Shown: positions 1 through 10,757, counted from the first letter of the stretch. The stretch: 64,000 bases of DNA from Ampelomyces quisqualis (GCA_018398575.1 JAGTXZ010000011.1:2666001-2730000); one strand, 5' to 3'. Notes: generated by a model not told the origin, from the sequence alone. A program made the numbers and translations.

Positions 1-1031
1 TGGATATACTTTGGAGCTGCTCTCCAGAGCATGCACATCGCCTCGCTGGAGGTGATATGATGATCTGCGCAGCCCAAGGAAAAATGACGTGCTCGGAATG
101 TACATCTATGGAGGCTAGACTTGCTACTGGTCTCAAAGAGAACTCATAATAGCGTGATAAACAGTAGTCGGGACGAAGAAGGCTCCTCACGGCTCAACCT
201 TCACATCCATACACCGACAGTTTTCGTACGATCCAAATGGATTATGATAGTTAGTGCTGCAGAATTCGATCCTAAAGCCTTGAAGTGATCATATTGCAAC
301 GGTGAAATAAAGGTCGAACCAACAATAAGCAATAGGTCACCCACCCACCTGGAGGTGGTCATGTCATTCGAATGTGCCTTGATGAGTACACATACATTAT
401 TATTGGACTACGTCTTGAAGAAAAGCATGCATTCAGAGTCAGGAACTGAACATAGACAGGGCGTGGTGATCTTCAGATCGGATAACAAGATGCCGCCAGG
501 CCTGGCGAAAGAGGCTCTCTTTCACTCCGAGAGCACTCGGCCACCATAATCTTCTCAATACTAATTCCCAGCGCGTTTTCACCGCTGATGACTATTTTTA
601 AAACTACAATAGTTGTTACGGCAATTGTGATGCTATTGTCCACTGGCCTGATTGCTCATCATTTGCGTGTACTATTTCATGAACCACAAATCTTCTCATA
701 CCTTCAAGCTGGCAGTGGTTTCTATAGAATTTTTAAACTTTCGCACTCCCAAGATGTCTTCATTCACTTCGTATCACCGCGACTTCACGCTGGCCCAGCT
801 GGATCTGGCACGCGTCTCGCAAACGACTTTGCCGGCCCGCAGCGCAAAGATGTGGAATTGCTAAACAAGATGCGCAAGAAGAAGGCGCCTAGGGCGCGGA
901 AGTCGTGCGCAACCGTCGATAACTAGGAGGAACTCGCCGCTCAAGGAATTAAGAAGAAGAATTTGAGTTTGGACCGCGATTGGAATGAGAAGACATGGAC
1001 CAACAAGGCGAGCTGCCACGAAAGGCTCAAG
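1..1031. other. No supportable intact gene; possible remnant of a 5' exon
   Basis: I see no conserved protein, RNA gene or repeat in the first 580 bases. From about 754 a plus-strand frame starting with ATG reads 36 codons and stops at 864. A second frame reads lysine/arginine-rich codons up to a TAG at 924-926, and that same frame then continues open into the gene that follows. The stretch may be the broken or mis-spliced 5' part of the downstream gene, but no GT-AG intron I tried joins the frames. Confidence 0.35.
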
Positions 1032-2021
1032 ATGCTGAAAGACGATGGCATCGACATTGCGCCTCCCCGAGGTCCAAACGTGAGCAGCGAGTCGATCACT
1101 CGCACGGTCATTGCACAATTCGATGCGCGCAAAGGCAAATCCAGCTCACGCGACAGCTCGCAATCGACGGTGAGCAAGGATTTTGGAAACACGGAGCTGC
1201 CTAAGGGTTCAATTGCTGCTTTGGCATCGTTATCTAAGAACGCGTTTGCCCATCACGAGTATCACCCACTTCCAACTCTTCCACTCAAGCGCAAACGCCT
1301 CAACCCTCTGGACACCGAAACCTCTTGTCCCGGAAAGCTCTACATTGCGGCAGACGACGACGAGCCCGCATTCAAGAAGCGCTGCACCACCGACCTCCGC
1401 ATGGCGCCCAATAAGTCTGAACCTGTGTCCGAAGAAGAAACACCTAACTGGCTACTTCTCAAATTCATGATCTTAGTCGACATCTTCAAGCTTGTGCCGA
1501 CGCCCAAATTTTTGCCTGTCCGCACTCCTCGATCTCGCATCACCATATCTTTCCCGTCTCAGAGCGCCGTCGATGCGGCACCCACCCCGATAGGATCTCT
1601 TGAACTCAATTCCAAAGGCTACGACAACATCATGTCCGACCTCCGCGTGCTTAGCGAGACTCTCGAAGAGAGCGGTAATTTCGGCATACACGATCCTGCT
1701 GCGCCCGCTCATCCACCTGGCATCTACGTTATCACCGACCAACCACGCAAGATAATCCTTGAGGGACAAGCACTTGCGCTAATTGGATTGCTATTCAGGC
1801 TGAGAACGCCGGGCAAGGAACTGGCACATACTGCGAAGAGATTCTTTGACGAGACAGGAGAGAGAAAGGCGGTTGGTCGGGTCTACGAGTTGGGAGCTGG
1901 CACCATGAAGGAGTTGGAGAGCATTGAGGCGGAGCTGGAGACCAGAGACGATGGGTGTGAGGTATGGGTCAAGTGGGTGTACACGGGCAAGACGGAGGTG
2001 TTGAAGGCGAAGATGTATTGA
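1032..2021 (+). CDS. Hypothetical protein, about 329 residues, 5' end uncertain
   Basis: I do not recognise this protein. The frame is open from 927 to the TGA-terminated end, but the first ATG in it is at 1032, so the annotated start is only the most conservative one. The protein is hydrophilic, has no signal peptide or membrane segment, is rich in Ser/Pro/Lys in the first half, and its last 110 residues look like a folded domain (a hydrophobic LALIGLLFRL stretch, then a Glu-rich helix, then VWVKWVYTG near the end). Codon use resembles the neighbouring genes. Upstream, lysine/arginine-rich codons in the same frame are separated from it by a single TAG at 924-926, so the gene may be truncated or may have an upstream exon I could not place. 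Confidence 0.5.
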   Translation: MLKDDGIDIAPPRGPNVSSESITRTVIAQFDARKGKSSSRDSSQSTVSKDFGNTELPKGSIAALASLSKNAFAHHEYHPLPTLPLKRKRLNPLDTETSCPGKLYIAADDDEPAFKKRCTTDLRMAPNKSEPVSEEETPNWLLLKFMILVDIFKLVPTPKFLPVRTPRSRITISFPSQSAVDAAPTPIGSLELNSKGYDNIMSDLRVLSETLEESGNFGIHDPAAPAHPPGIYVITDQPRKIILEGQALALIGLLFRLRTPGKELAHTAKRFFDETGERKAVGRVYELGAGTMKELESIEAELETRDDGCEVWVKWVYTGKTEVLKAKMY

Positions 2022-2289
2022 AGACTGAGGTGCCAATTGGGATATCTGGACATGCGAATTACAGCAGGCGAATTGAACACGATTTGCAGTCTCTGGAAGT
2101 CCGAGGCTTTGGATATTGTTACACGGTCGAGATATTTCGCTAAACCGCGAACGATATCATAGTTGATGGAATCCAAGCTCGAAGCTCCGACTTATGTCTC
2201 ACCACGAAAGCCATTTCTAGATTACTCCTTTCTTACATTGCAGCACAATGTACGCATGTACCCTGCTCTCTCCAACCCGCTCTTTCCCC

Positions 2290-2949
2290 TCAAACAAACG
2301 CCTTCTCTTCATCTCCATCCACATCCATCTCGTCTCTCTGCGCCTCTACCTCCACCAAACTCTCACCCAATGCCCCCACCATGATATCCTCTGCCCATTT
2401 CTCCTTGATCTCTTCCCTCGCTCTCGGCACCAAACTCATCAACACACCCTTGAGCTCCTTCCGCGCCCATAAGTACTCGTATCCCAATTGCTGCAGCACG
2501 ACATTATTCTCAGCTTGATTCTGGCCGAGGTCGAGGATCTTGATGCGCAGATTGACGAGGTCACGAACGATTTCTTGTGTGTACAGATTGAATGTGATCG
2601 GGCCTTTAGCGAGCAGTGTCGTGGTGGCATTCTTGTCCATGCGCAGGTTCGAATCGAGGCCAAGGTCATTTCCTTTGAGAATGAAGTCATTTGTCAGAGA
2701 CAGTTTGCTGGTGATGGTCTGGAGGTAACTTTGTTCATCGTCCGGGGCCTTGAATGTCGGTACTTCGGGTAGAGCAAGAGGATCGGTGTAAGGTAATGGT
2801 TTGGGGACGGCGATGTTGAGATGGTTGAAGCCGTAGTCGACGAGGCTGACTTTGTGGAGCGGATCATTGTTTGCAGAGTCGTGAGGATTCTTAGACGGCC
2901 AGAGGGAGACGGCATTGTCCGGGGTCGGGTTGGCTTTCTTTAGCGGCAT
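2290..2949 (-). CDS. Hypothetical protein, 219 residues
   Basis: A single-exon gene I do not recognise. It begins MPLKKANPTPDN and ends in an acidic tail (DEMDVDGDEEKAFV). There is no signal peptide or membrane segment. Residues of roughly 85-190 look helical and mixed-charge (for example EIVRDLVNLRIKILDLGQ), suggesting a soluble, possibly nuclear, coiled-coil or adaptor protein; this is inference. It is convergent with the upstream plus-strand gene, about 270 bases away. The start is chosen because it is the first ATG of the frame and is followed by codon use typical of the window. Confidence 0.6.
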   Translation of the reverse strand: MPLKKANPTPDNAVSLWPSKNPHDSANNDPLHKVSLVDYGFNHLNIAVPKPLPYTDPLALPEVPTFKAPDDEQSYLQTITSKLSLTNDFILKGNDLGLDSNLRMDKNATTTLLAKGPITFNLYTQEIVRDLVNLRIKILDLGQNQAENNVVLQQLGYEYLWARKELKGVLMSLVPRAREEIKEKWAEDIMVGALGESLVEVEAQRDEMDVDGDEEKAFV

Positions 2950-4311
2950 TGTTCAGTTGTTCCGACAGGTTGCGGGGAGATTGGAAGTCGATGTTATAGA
3001 ACAGGAGGGGGAAGAAATACGTGAGTAGTTATAGTCGAGGTGAGTTACGCGCTATACCCCAAACTGGCGGTGCGGGAGCGGCAGTGACGCAACCTTCAGT
3101 GAATGTTCTCACCATCTCACCATCTTACTCCCTGACGATTGTAAAATCTGAATCGCTTTTGCCAGTTTGTGAAATTCAACATGGTTCCACAGATGGGTCC
3201 ACCAGATTGGTCGGGTATGAGTATTGAGTCGTTGCCGTTCACACATAACATTATAACACATCCTGTGAACCATGAAAATGAAAAAATCTTGCACTCGAAC
3301 GCAACATCGCAGGTCGACATTGACTGAGCACCAAATACAATATCGAGGGTAAATAACGATTGTAAGTCATGTCACTCGCCGGGGATTGTCTAAAATAATC
3401 CTCTGACTGTTGTCATCTACACCAAGTGGACATGATGAATGGTGTGGGATCCACGAATACTCATACTCAACATAAATGAAAACAGGCCTTTTCTTCGATG
3501 TAACGAGATCTGAGGCTTCGCTTCAACATTGAATCGACCATGGGGCCTCTGAATGTAAATGAACCTATAAAATACCTGCATTTCACGGATACCCTCTACC
3601 TCATGATAACAGCTTGTAGAGATCAAAAGATTTGCCATCGATTGCCGGAGCGAAGTACAGCACTGTATCTACTATCGATCCTTTTGTACCACGTTGACCT
3701 TTCTAATGTCCATTCCTACGAAATACGAGTCTGCTACAACAGACTTGCCAAGTTGCGAGGAAGTGTTGAGCGCTTATGGAAGTGGCGCCGGCGCTTAATC
3801 TAGAAGCTTACGAGTGGGGATTCTATTCAAGTTAATATGCTTTCTAGGCTCACTAGTGGCGCACTGGTTTTGCTCGGTGTTACATGCGTCATAAATCCGC
3901 AATTGACGGTGGCGTAAGAATAAGTATAGGATGACATGTTCGTGTCGTCTCCTCGTCTCTCCCACCAGATATGTTCCAAGTAGATACCAACTGCATTAAT
4001 GTATATAATAATCATACAAGTCTTTCCAACGGAATCTTCGTGACTATGTTGGCTCTGTGGAGACACTCATGACTCTCTTCAGTATTTGTGCTCGGCGTAA
4101 TGCCGGCTTTTGCTTTATCCTGTTTTGACTGTCGATAGTTGGCTTAGTCGTGATTCAAGCACTCAAAATGTATAATAATGCGGGCTCCCCGTGCTTGGAT
4201 ATATCCCTGGAGCCCCACATTGGACTCTTTTGTTGTACATAAGGGTATCAGAGCCTTCGAAAGCAAAAAAAAAACGCCCAGTCATTCCACTATAACATCA
4301 ATCAAGGTACG
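2950..4311. other. Intergenic, nothing supportable
   Basis: About 1.36 kb without a gene I can support. Short frames exist on both strands but lack conserved motifs and typical codon use. The last 300 bases are the probable promoter of the secreted-protein gene that follows, with an A-rich run of ten at about 4266-4275. Confidence 0.5.
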
Positions 4312-4968
4312 ATGCTTTCTCCAACTGCGATAGCGCTTGCATGCGTTGTTGCGCAGGCTTCAGCAGCATGTGACTGCACCAATCTCCAGGGCATTGTGGC
4401 GGCAAATATCCAAGCGCACGCTTCGGGATCACCAAAAGATCTTCCTCTTGCAAAGAACTTCACTTTCACAGAAAACGAAGTTGCCACAAATATCAGGAAG
4501 AGTATCTTGAACCAAGAGATCACTGTTGGCCTTAAACACAACCTCTTCGACCCAACCCAGTGTTTTACCTTTACAGAAATTGTAGCAGCGACCGAAAAGC
4601 ATCCTTATGTAACTGACACTAGTATCCTTGTCTCCGACGGCAGCATCACAGCCATTCAAACTGTGGTGGCAAATACTGGAGACTGGATTTTCAGCGCGAC
4701 CCGTCATCTCTTCTGGTCCAAGAGCGAAAATTGGGAAGCCATCCCCGTATCGAAGCGATACAAACGCTCGACCATCAAAGCCGCTGGCGATGTATACCTC
4801 GACAGTTGGGCTGACGGTAAGGTCAAAGCTCCGTACGGCACTCCCTGCGCACGTCTCGAAGGCGGTGCGTACACAGGGAGCAAGAACACAGGCTCGAATA
4901 CATGTCACATGCCCGAATGCCCCAAGCCTTTCGCGGGCGCTTTGAACCGACGATATATCATTGACTAG
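4312..4968 (+). CDS. Secreted protein, DUF8021-like, 218 residues
   Basis: A single-exon gene for a small secreted protein. Residues 1-19 form a signal peptide (hydrophobic core, Ala-Ser-Ala before the mature ACDC start). The mature region has the layout I associate with the fungal DUF8021 family: a middle block with conserved Trp and Phe residues, then a YLDSWADGKV stretch, then APYGTPCARLEGG and a terminal Cys-rich segment (SNTCHMPECP). Six or so cysteines suggest disulphides outside the cell. The molecular role of the family is unknown to me; members occur in secretomes of plant-associated and saprobic fungi. It lies about 940 bases upstream of another secreted-protein gene on the same strand. 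Family assignment is from memory of the motif, not from a search. Confidence 0.75.
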   Translation: MLSPTAIALACVVAQASAACDCTNLQGIVAANIQAHASGSPKDLPLAKNFTFTENEVATNIRKSILNQEITVGLKHNLFDPTQCFTFTEIVAATEKHPYVTDTSILVSDGSITAIQTVVANTGDWIFSATRHLFWSKSENWEAIPVSKRYKRSTIKAAGDVYLDSWADGKVKAPYGTPCARLEGGAYTGSKNTGSNTCHMPECPKPFAGALNRRYIID

Positions 4969-5911
4969 GAGATTGGCGCTGTGGGCATCCTGAATAACTT
5001 CCCGTTCATCGAATCATCGATGCGACAAAGCCAGAGGATACACCAAGCACAAATTCATTGAGGGTCGAGAGGGGAGAAATTCTGCACATTTATGAAACAA
5101 CAATTTTTGCTGCAAAAGATTGTGGAAGATAGGTCCTATATGAGCGAGAGCAGGGGTTTCCGAGATCTCAAGAAATGTGGCCAAGTCAAAAGCTTGTTAT
5201 AGTCAGACATTTTTCTTATCCAGTCGCTCGACTAAGCAACTCAATTGAGCCCAAGCATTAAGATCAAAGAACCTCAAGCGGCCTTGCTTCAAAAATCTCC
5301 TCAATCCGAGTGGCTGACATTATCAGCTATGCTTCTACCCACCTAACTTGACCTGCTCCGCCTCGAACATGTACTAACCAATTCAAGAGGCTATGTTTTG
5401 CACTTTCGAGTGGTCACTAGTGGACAAAATTGCCGACTGGTCGAAAACTGCCGGTTTGTGATGTGCTGCCGATCATGAGAGATTGCCGGATCAATGCCCT
5501 GTGCCGAACTTTATTCAAAATTTGCTTGATATGATCTGATGCACACAACTACCACAGACAAGCCTCTCACGGACCAGCTTAAGACAGATAAGAGGCCTTG
5601 GCTAAGTATGCTGACGAAAAGCTATGGCCACCCAAAGTGATGTTAAGGTGGTCGGTATTGTATTCTACCATTTGCAGATTAGACTATATCTGTTGTCGTC
5701 GGATTCTTCGAACCTTGATCAATGGGTGAAAAGGGAATCAAGTTTCGATATAGTGATGATCGCGTCGGCACAAGGACAGGGTCAGAATGCTTGCCACGTG
5801 AGAAATTCAGATCCGATCTGATAAAGGGCCGCAGTGCGGGCAAAGATAACGTTGTATTTACCTGCCCCGCAAGCAGCTGAATCTGACAACACTTGTAATA
5901 TTGATACGAGG
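4969..5911. other. Intergenic, promoter side of the DUF1996 gene
   Basis: No gene, RNA or repeat I can support in about 940 bases. The distal part should hold the promoter of the DUF1996 gene; I see no unambiguous TATA box or operator. Confidence 0.5.
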
Positions 5912-7069
5912 ATGAAGTCACTGACAGCTCTCACGTTTGTAGCCTTAGCCGAGGCCGGGCTTCGTTTCCCATGTTCAACCTTGACCTTTCAACGTCTTGA
6001 TCCCGCCGGACAGCCAGGTTCTTTTCCATCTGCTCATGTGCATCATATTGTCGGAGGGAATGCTTTCAACGCGACTATGGAAGGCGATGTCGGCGAGAGA
6101 GCCACTTGCACAACCTGCCAAATGGCTGAAGACTTCTCCAACTACTGGACTGCGACCTTGTACTTCAAGCATCCTTCCAATGGATCCTACCACCGCGTAC
6201 CACCGATTGCCGTTCAGCCTCTCTTGGGGGGTTCCCAAGGTGCACAGGGCGGGTTGACCGTCTACTACACGCAGTTTGACTTGAACAAAGATAATCTCAA
6301 GTCAAACCCTGCCATTAAGGCATTCCCACCAGTGAGCAAGCTCATTCTTTGACTCTGCTGCACATCATACTAATACTCTACAGGGTTTTCGCATGGTTGT
6401 CGGCAGTCCAACCTCGACCACAAAGAATCATGCTGGCCTTAGCTACCAATGTATGTCAGGAGGAAACAGAGGTACAATCACCAACACGATGCCGACAAAA
6501 CCGTGCACTGGAGGCATCTTCACCACCCACCACTTCCCTCCGTACGTAGCGCTTCAAATCAAAGAGTAACATTATGCTGACAGCAGCCAGATGCTGGGAC
6601 GGAAAGAACCTCGATTCCGCAAACCACCAGGATCACATGTACAACACAGTCAACTCAGAAGGTTTCACCAATGCGCCAAAATGCCCGGCATCTCACCCAG
6701 TCCGCGTGCCCCAAGTAGCTTTCGAAACTGTGTGGGACACATCCAAGTTCAACAGCTTGTGGCCATCTGGTGCCGCCAATCCATTTGTTTGGAGTTTCCA
6801 AGGAAGCCCCACTGGCCGTGGCACCCACGCCGACTATCTGTTCGGCTGGAAGGGCGATTCCTTACAAAGGGCCATGGACAAGTCTGAATGCTTCTATGAT
6901 GGCTGCGGGTCTATCAAGAAGCAAGACATGGCTATCGCAAATGGATGCACTGTTGAGGACTTTGTGAACGAGCCTACTGAAGGATGTACGTCGACATAAT
7001 TTCCTGCGAGTTCGTGGCTACTGCTGACTTTTGACAGGGCTCAAGGAGCTGCCTGGTATCGAGATGTAG
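5912..7069 (+). CDS. Secreted DUF1996 protein, four exons, 334 residues
   Basis: Exons are 5912-6331, 6384-6541, 6591-6985 and 7038-7069; introns of 52, 49 and 52 bases have GT...AG ends, and the second and third carry a GCTGAC branch site. The spliced frame is 1005 bases and ends GIEM-stop. The N-terminus MKSLTALTFVALAEAG is a signal peptide. DUF1996 hallmarks are visible: an HVHHIVGGNAFN block early, TTCQMAEDFSNYWTATLYF, YYTQFDLN, then after intron two CWDGKNLDSANHQDHM and CPASHP...P. The family is widespread in filamentous fungi as secreted or cell-surface proteins, some with a C-terminal WSC domain; none is present here. Enzymatic role is not established. The reading-frame continuity across all three introns makes the model secure. 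Confidence 0.9.
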
Positions 7070-7274
7070 GAAGTGGAGTGTCTATGCGGGGCAGTTATTG
7101 CACAAGGTATCTCTGCATCAGTTTGGCCTGCTTTCGAGGTTGTTCTTCATTGTACCTTGCATGGTTGAAGTACACTTCAAAGTATAATGCTCTGCTCTTC
7201 GTATGAATTTGACTGTACGCTCGTCTGACTCTATCCGATGTGTAACAAAGGTATGACAATGACCATCCACCAAT

Positions 7275-8789
7275 TCAAGTATTATTGGTAACTTCGTCAA
7301 ATGTCTGTATGTCCAAGTATGGCCGACCTGTCAATTCTCTGACTCGCATGTGTACGGTGAGTGCTGTGAAATGTGGGCCCTTTATGTACGCCAATTTTCG
7401 ATCGCCCATTGAGTCGTGGTACTTGAGCTCATTTCGATTATAGTTGTAGTAGCTGTAAAAGTTTTCCTGGATGGAAGGCCAGCGATCGCCCTCCACGACG
7501 GTGGCGGACCAATGCTTGTCTTGGAAGAAGAACACAACAGCCACCTGCGGAAATCTGGCCTTCTGCAAGACCATGTAGCCTAGGAAAGCGCTTGTATGGG
7601 TTCCATAAAAGAGTTTTGAGCTAGGGTCCCACGCCCCGTGTGGTTCGACTCGGACCACGGTGACCTCCCGTGGCGCTTTGATGCCCATGGCGTTGTTCAC
7701 GATTTTCTTGGATTGCGCTGCTGTCAAAGTCTTCACCGCAGTCAGCACAGTATAAAATCGTTCTGACTTTGCTATTGTATATTCCTGTGGGAGCGCTCGC
7801 ACGAATTGGTCAAGTCCCACTCTTCTCAGATGTACACCTGCCGGCTTCCCTGATGAGCCAAATGAGTGCTTCACCGGCAAAACCGCAAGGCCGGTGTTCA
7901 CGTCCCACGCAAGGCCCAATTTGAGCCGAATACCACGGTTTGTGAGGAATATTTCGCGTTGCGTGAAAGATGGCTCTGCAGTGATCGACCGCATTTCCCG
8001 AAAGCATGCAGGATTTGGTGCCAGCAGACCGGTAAATTCTTGGTCGGTTTGAAGGTCGCTCCATAAGAACAGAGACGAATCAGCACCTTGCCCCAGTATT
8101 TGTTCCTGCAATCGGATGAAGGCTTTCGGTCCTTCGCCGTAAAGCATTGCCATATTGATGTCAAAGATCCCAAGCAGGCTGTATGCACGGTCCTCTTCTC
8201 TCGTGGTTTCGCGTGTTGAAGCCCACGAGAACCGTTGGGCGACAGGAATCTCATCCAGCGCCACCGAATGATCGAGAATCCGACTCGGTATACCCGTAAG
8301 CATGGAGATGTGCGTTGCCAATGTCTTCTTGGTACCCCGGAATCCCCAATTTTCGTCGAAGAACACCAGATCTTTGGGTGCGATAAGCTCCTGTAAAGTC
8401 CAGCCTCGAGTGAACCACCTCGACCCATGAAAATTGAATTGGCTATCTGTGACATCGCAAAGGTATGCAAAGCATACGAAGGCGTCTTGGTACCATCTAT
8501 ACATAGAATTGATCGCCTCGCTCAATTCCGCGCTGCTGGCCTTGTTGATGCAGCATGTATCAACCCACGCATATGGCAAGTTGTACTTCCTTCTAGCAAG
8601 CTCGCAAGTTTTCACAATTTTCTGATAGCCCGTTTTCGCGATGGTGGCAGCTGAGCGTTCGCCTAACAGCATCTCCGCGTAGGTAACTTCATCGCTGACA
8701 GGGCCCCACGTGTGTGATAGGATGGCGTAACGCTCATCCGAGGTGGGAAAATCTCGAAGCTGAAGTGTCGCTGTGTCAATCAAGATCAT
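7275..8789 (-). CDS. HET-domain protein, 504 residues (519 with an upstream ATG)
   Basis: A heterokaryon-incompatibility (HET) domain fills the first part of the protein. I prefer the second ATG at 8789 because HET proteins typically begin M-x-L-[IL]-D/N-T-x-T-L-x-L-x-x-F, exactly what follows there; an in-frame ATG at 8834 would add 15 residues. The three HET blocks are present: AILSHTW near residue 22, AWVDTCCINK near 73, and RGWTLQELIAP near 127. The rest, including EEDRAYSLLGIFDINMAMLYGEG, is the usual downstream region; there are no WD40, ankyrin or NACHT repeats. HET proteins trigger cell death after fusion of unlike strains in some species, but most family members have no assigned partner. 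The gene is intact and convergent with the DUF1996 gene, 205 bases away. Confidence 0.9.
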   Translation of the reverse strand: MILIDTATLQLRDFPTSDERYAILSHTWGPVSDEVTYAEMLLGERSAATIAKTGYQKIVKTCELARRKYNLPYAWVDTCCINKASSAELSEAINSMYRWYQDAFVCFAYLCDVTDSQFNFHGSRWFTRGWTLQELIAPKDLVFFDENWGFRGTKKTLATHISMLTGIPSRILDHSVALDEIPVAQRFSWASTRETTREEDRAYSLLGIFDINMAMLYGEGPKAFIRLQEQILGQGADSSLFLWSDLQTDQEFTGLLAPNPACFREMRSITAEPSFTQREIFLTNRGIRLKLGLAWDVNTGLAVLPVKHSFGSSGKPAGVHLRRVGLDQFVRALPQEYTIAKSERFYTVLTAVKTLTAAQSKKIVNNAMGIKAPREVTVVRVEPHGAWDPSSKLFYGTHTSAFLGYMVLQKARFPQVAVVFFFQDKHWSATVVEGDRWPSIQENFYSYYNYNRNELKYHDSMGDRKLAYIKGPHFTALTVHMRVRELTGRPYLDIQTFDEVTNNT

Positions 8790-8965
8790 CTTCGGACACT
8801 GCTTGGTTGTTGGTGTTTGCGTACTCTCCAACATTCCAGCCTGAATGCAAAGAGGTTCTCAGAGCGCTTACCCAGCGACCCCGCCGTAATACTGAGGATC
8901 GATCCAACCGCTCTCATAGCAGCCTTCGCTTATGCATGTCCCCACAACCGCGGCGCGGTGGTACC

Positions 8966-9013
8966 GTTTTAGGACCCGGTTTAGGACCCGGTATGTACGC
9001 CGGTATGTACGGG
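8966..9013. repeat. Short tandem duplications
   Basis: Two adjacent copies of TTAGGACCCGG are followed by two copies of GTATGTAC separated by a few bases. The rest of the 8,835-9,227 gap upstream of the HET gene shows nothing I can support. Confidence 0.5.
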
Positions 9014-9227
9014 AAAACTATGTAGATTCGAACAGCCATAGTTCAGTCACAGTACGGAGTAGTGTCGAAAACACGGGAACACGGTTAGAGACGCAGGGAT
9101 GACGTGATTGATTCATGCGACAACACGAGAATGTTCTATTTGACTCCGAGAAAGGACATGAAGCGCGAAACCGCACAAGAATTACTGTGTATAAATATAA
9201 AGATTGGTATTTACACCACGCGCACTG

Positions 9228-9741
9228 TCAAAGTGGCCGCTCTAGGTGTCTCGATTCATTACAATCAGGACTGCATCGGATTACTAGTCTGCCCAGTATT
9301 TCGATTCCCCTGGACTGTCTGAACCAAGTGTTCGCTCTATTCAGGCGAAGAGTATATTCCAGGCCTTCCTGCACATCCGCAGAAAAAATGGACGGGTCGT
9401 AGAAGACAAGGGAGGGCATATCTGCAACCACGACCGCCGTCTCTTCTGCACTTGAAACAGTTGCGGAAGCAGCGCCATTTGCGAAGTCTATGTATCGTGT
9501 TGTGCCGGAGCTGGTGTTGCGAATGGAGACCGACCTTTGCTGTGACCCTTGCGTCTCCTGACTTCTTCAGTGGTGAATTCTCCTGTGGTGACTTCTTCAG
9601 TAGTGACTTCTTTAGTAGTAACTTCTTCAGTGGTGGCTTCTTCAGTGGTGACTTCTTCAGCGGGATAATCTTGGCGACCATGTATTTCGGCTGTGTTGCG
9701 GCCTTCACTTTGTAAGAGCCGTTTCCTTGATAGACCAACAT
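9228..9741 (-). pseudogene. Possible damaged small gene with 15-base repeats
   Basis: On the minus strand protein-like sequence is present but switches frame. One frame gives MLVYQGNGSYKVKAATQPKY at the start; another reads through the repeats at 9,565-9,665 as a Thr/Glu pattern (EEVTTEEATTEEV), while the first frame reads them as LKKSP-type units; a third reads SSGTTRYIDFANGAAS and EGLEYTLRLNRANTW further down. No clear GT-AG introns reconcile the three. I do not recognise a family. It could be a real gene with introns I failed to place, or a relic with frameshifts generated by slippage in the 15-base array. Confidence 0.3.
9565..9665. repeat. Array of 15-base imperfect tandem repeats
   Basis: About seven imperfect copies of a 15-base unit with core GACTTCTTCAGTGGT on the plus strand. 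The unit length is a multiple of three, as in coding minisatellites, so length changes would keep frame. Read on the minus strand the array gives either Thr/Glu-rich or Lys/Leu-rich repeats depending on frame. Confidence 0.8.
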
Positions 9742-9833
9742 GGCAAATCGCTAAGCATCATCCCGGGGCGACAGCGTCAGTATCTCGATACATTTCTGCG
9801 TGTAAGCATTCTGTAGTTGTCTTCAGTCCACCC

Positions 9834-10409
9834 CTAATTAAAACGATAGGATAGTTTTCCGACCACGATACAAACCAAGCGTCGGTTTCCATAGGGGTAG
9901 AACATCTTTCCATAGCACTGAGAGGACATATCGCCCCAGCTCAAGGATTTCGGACGTTCAAGCGTGACACAGTCCGGCTGATTATATTTCGCAAGACCGG
10001 TGCGAATATTGCAGAAAGTGTGTGCGAGGAGTTCGTTACGTGGCATGGTTTGCTTGTTTGGATGGTGCGGGTCGTACCGCAAGTTCATAATGGTCAAACG
10101 ACGCAACGACTTGCAATAGTCATTGGTCAGTCCGGTATGAGTGCATTATGCGTCCTGTTCACGTAGGGCAACAACACCAACGCCCCAGCCAGTGCGGGTG
10201 AAGGTAACAGCTCTGGCTTCGGTGTAGAGTTGTCGATAAGCGAGAACAGGGGCGGCGAATTGTGATGATGGTGCATCAAGATCGTCAGTTGTGAAAGCAT
10301 ACTCGTAGATGTGCAGCCGAAGCTCGAGGGGAAGTCTGTTGCGGGATGTGCTTGACGGCTTGAATGCTAACAGGACGACAGCCAGATCAGGTGGCAGATT
10401 TTGAAGACA
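9834..10409 (-). pseudogene. 2EXR-like (F-box-like) protein broken by one nonsense codon
   Basis: One continuous minus-strand frame of about 190 codons, interrupted by a single TAA at 10146-10148. The N-terminal part carries RNRLPLELRLHIYEYAF, the LPxELRxxIYE signature of fungal 2EXR/F-box-like proteins, followed by VLAYRQLYTEARAV as in that group (cf. R-Q-x-Y-x-E-A). After the stop the same frame continues with RRLTIMNLRYDP and a basic/aromatic C-terminus ending SYRFN. The stop is explained by a single CAA-to-TAA change, a CpA-to-TpA transition of RIP type. There is no ATG in this frame; an in-frame TGA lies at 10410-10412, so either a first exon is upstream or the start is also lost. An intron containing the stop is possible, but the one GT-AG candidate I found (53 bases) breaks the frame. 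Confidence 0.4.
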
Positions 10410-10757
10410 TCATATTCGTGTAAGAACATGGGTGTTGCGTTGTCAGAACACTTGCGGGAGAGGTGCAACAGCGCGGAGCTTTGATTGGATAGATGCACAG
10501 GCCACCCCGAAAGTTGAAGCTCGAGTGCAAAGCATCGCGAGCTCTCCCACAGCAATCAAACCTAACTCACAACGCTTCGTCCAGCTTCTACACCCCATCA
10601 TAGCCTCGGAGCACTCTCCCTGGTCATATTTCGTACGACAGATATCGCCGTTCAATCTCCAGCGGGCCGCACATCCAGCCATACATAGACGCAGCAGAGC
10701 AAAGCAACAGAAACACGCACTACACAAACGCGACATCGACGCGCAAGAACAAACATC
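10410..10757. other. Intergenic, promoter side of LSM8
   Basis: About 350 bases with no gene I can support; it separates the damaged minus-strand locus from the divergent LSM8 gene. Confidence 0.4.

Noticed and set aside
2950..4066. Several 60-90 codon frames between the 219-residue protein and the DUF8021 gene
   Set aside because: No motifs, no signal peptides, atypical codon use, and overlapping on both strands.
9565..9665. CRISPR-like repeat array
   Set aside because: Units are contiguous 15-base tandem repeats without spacers, and the DNA is eukaryotic.
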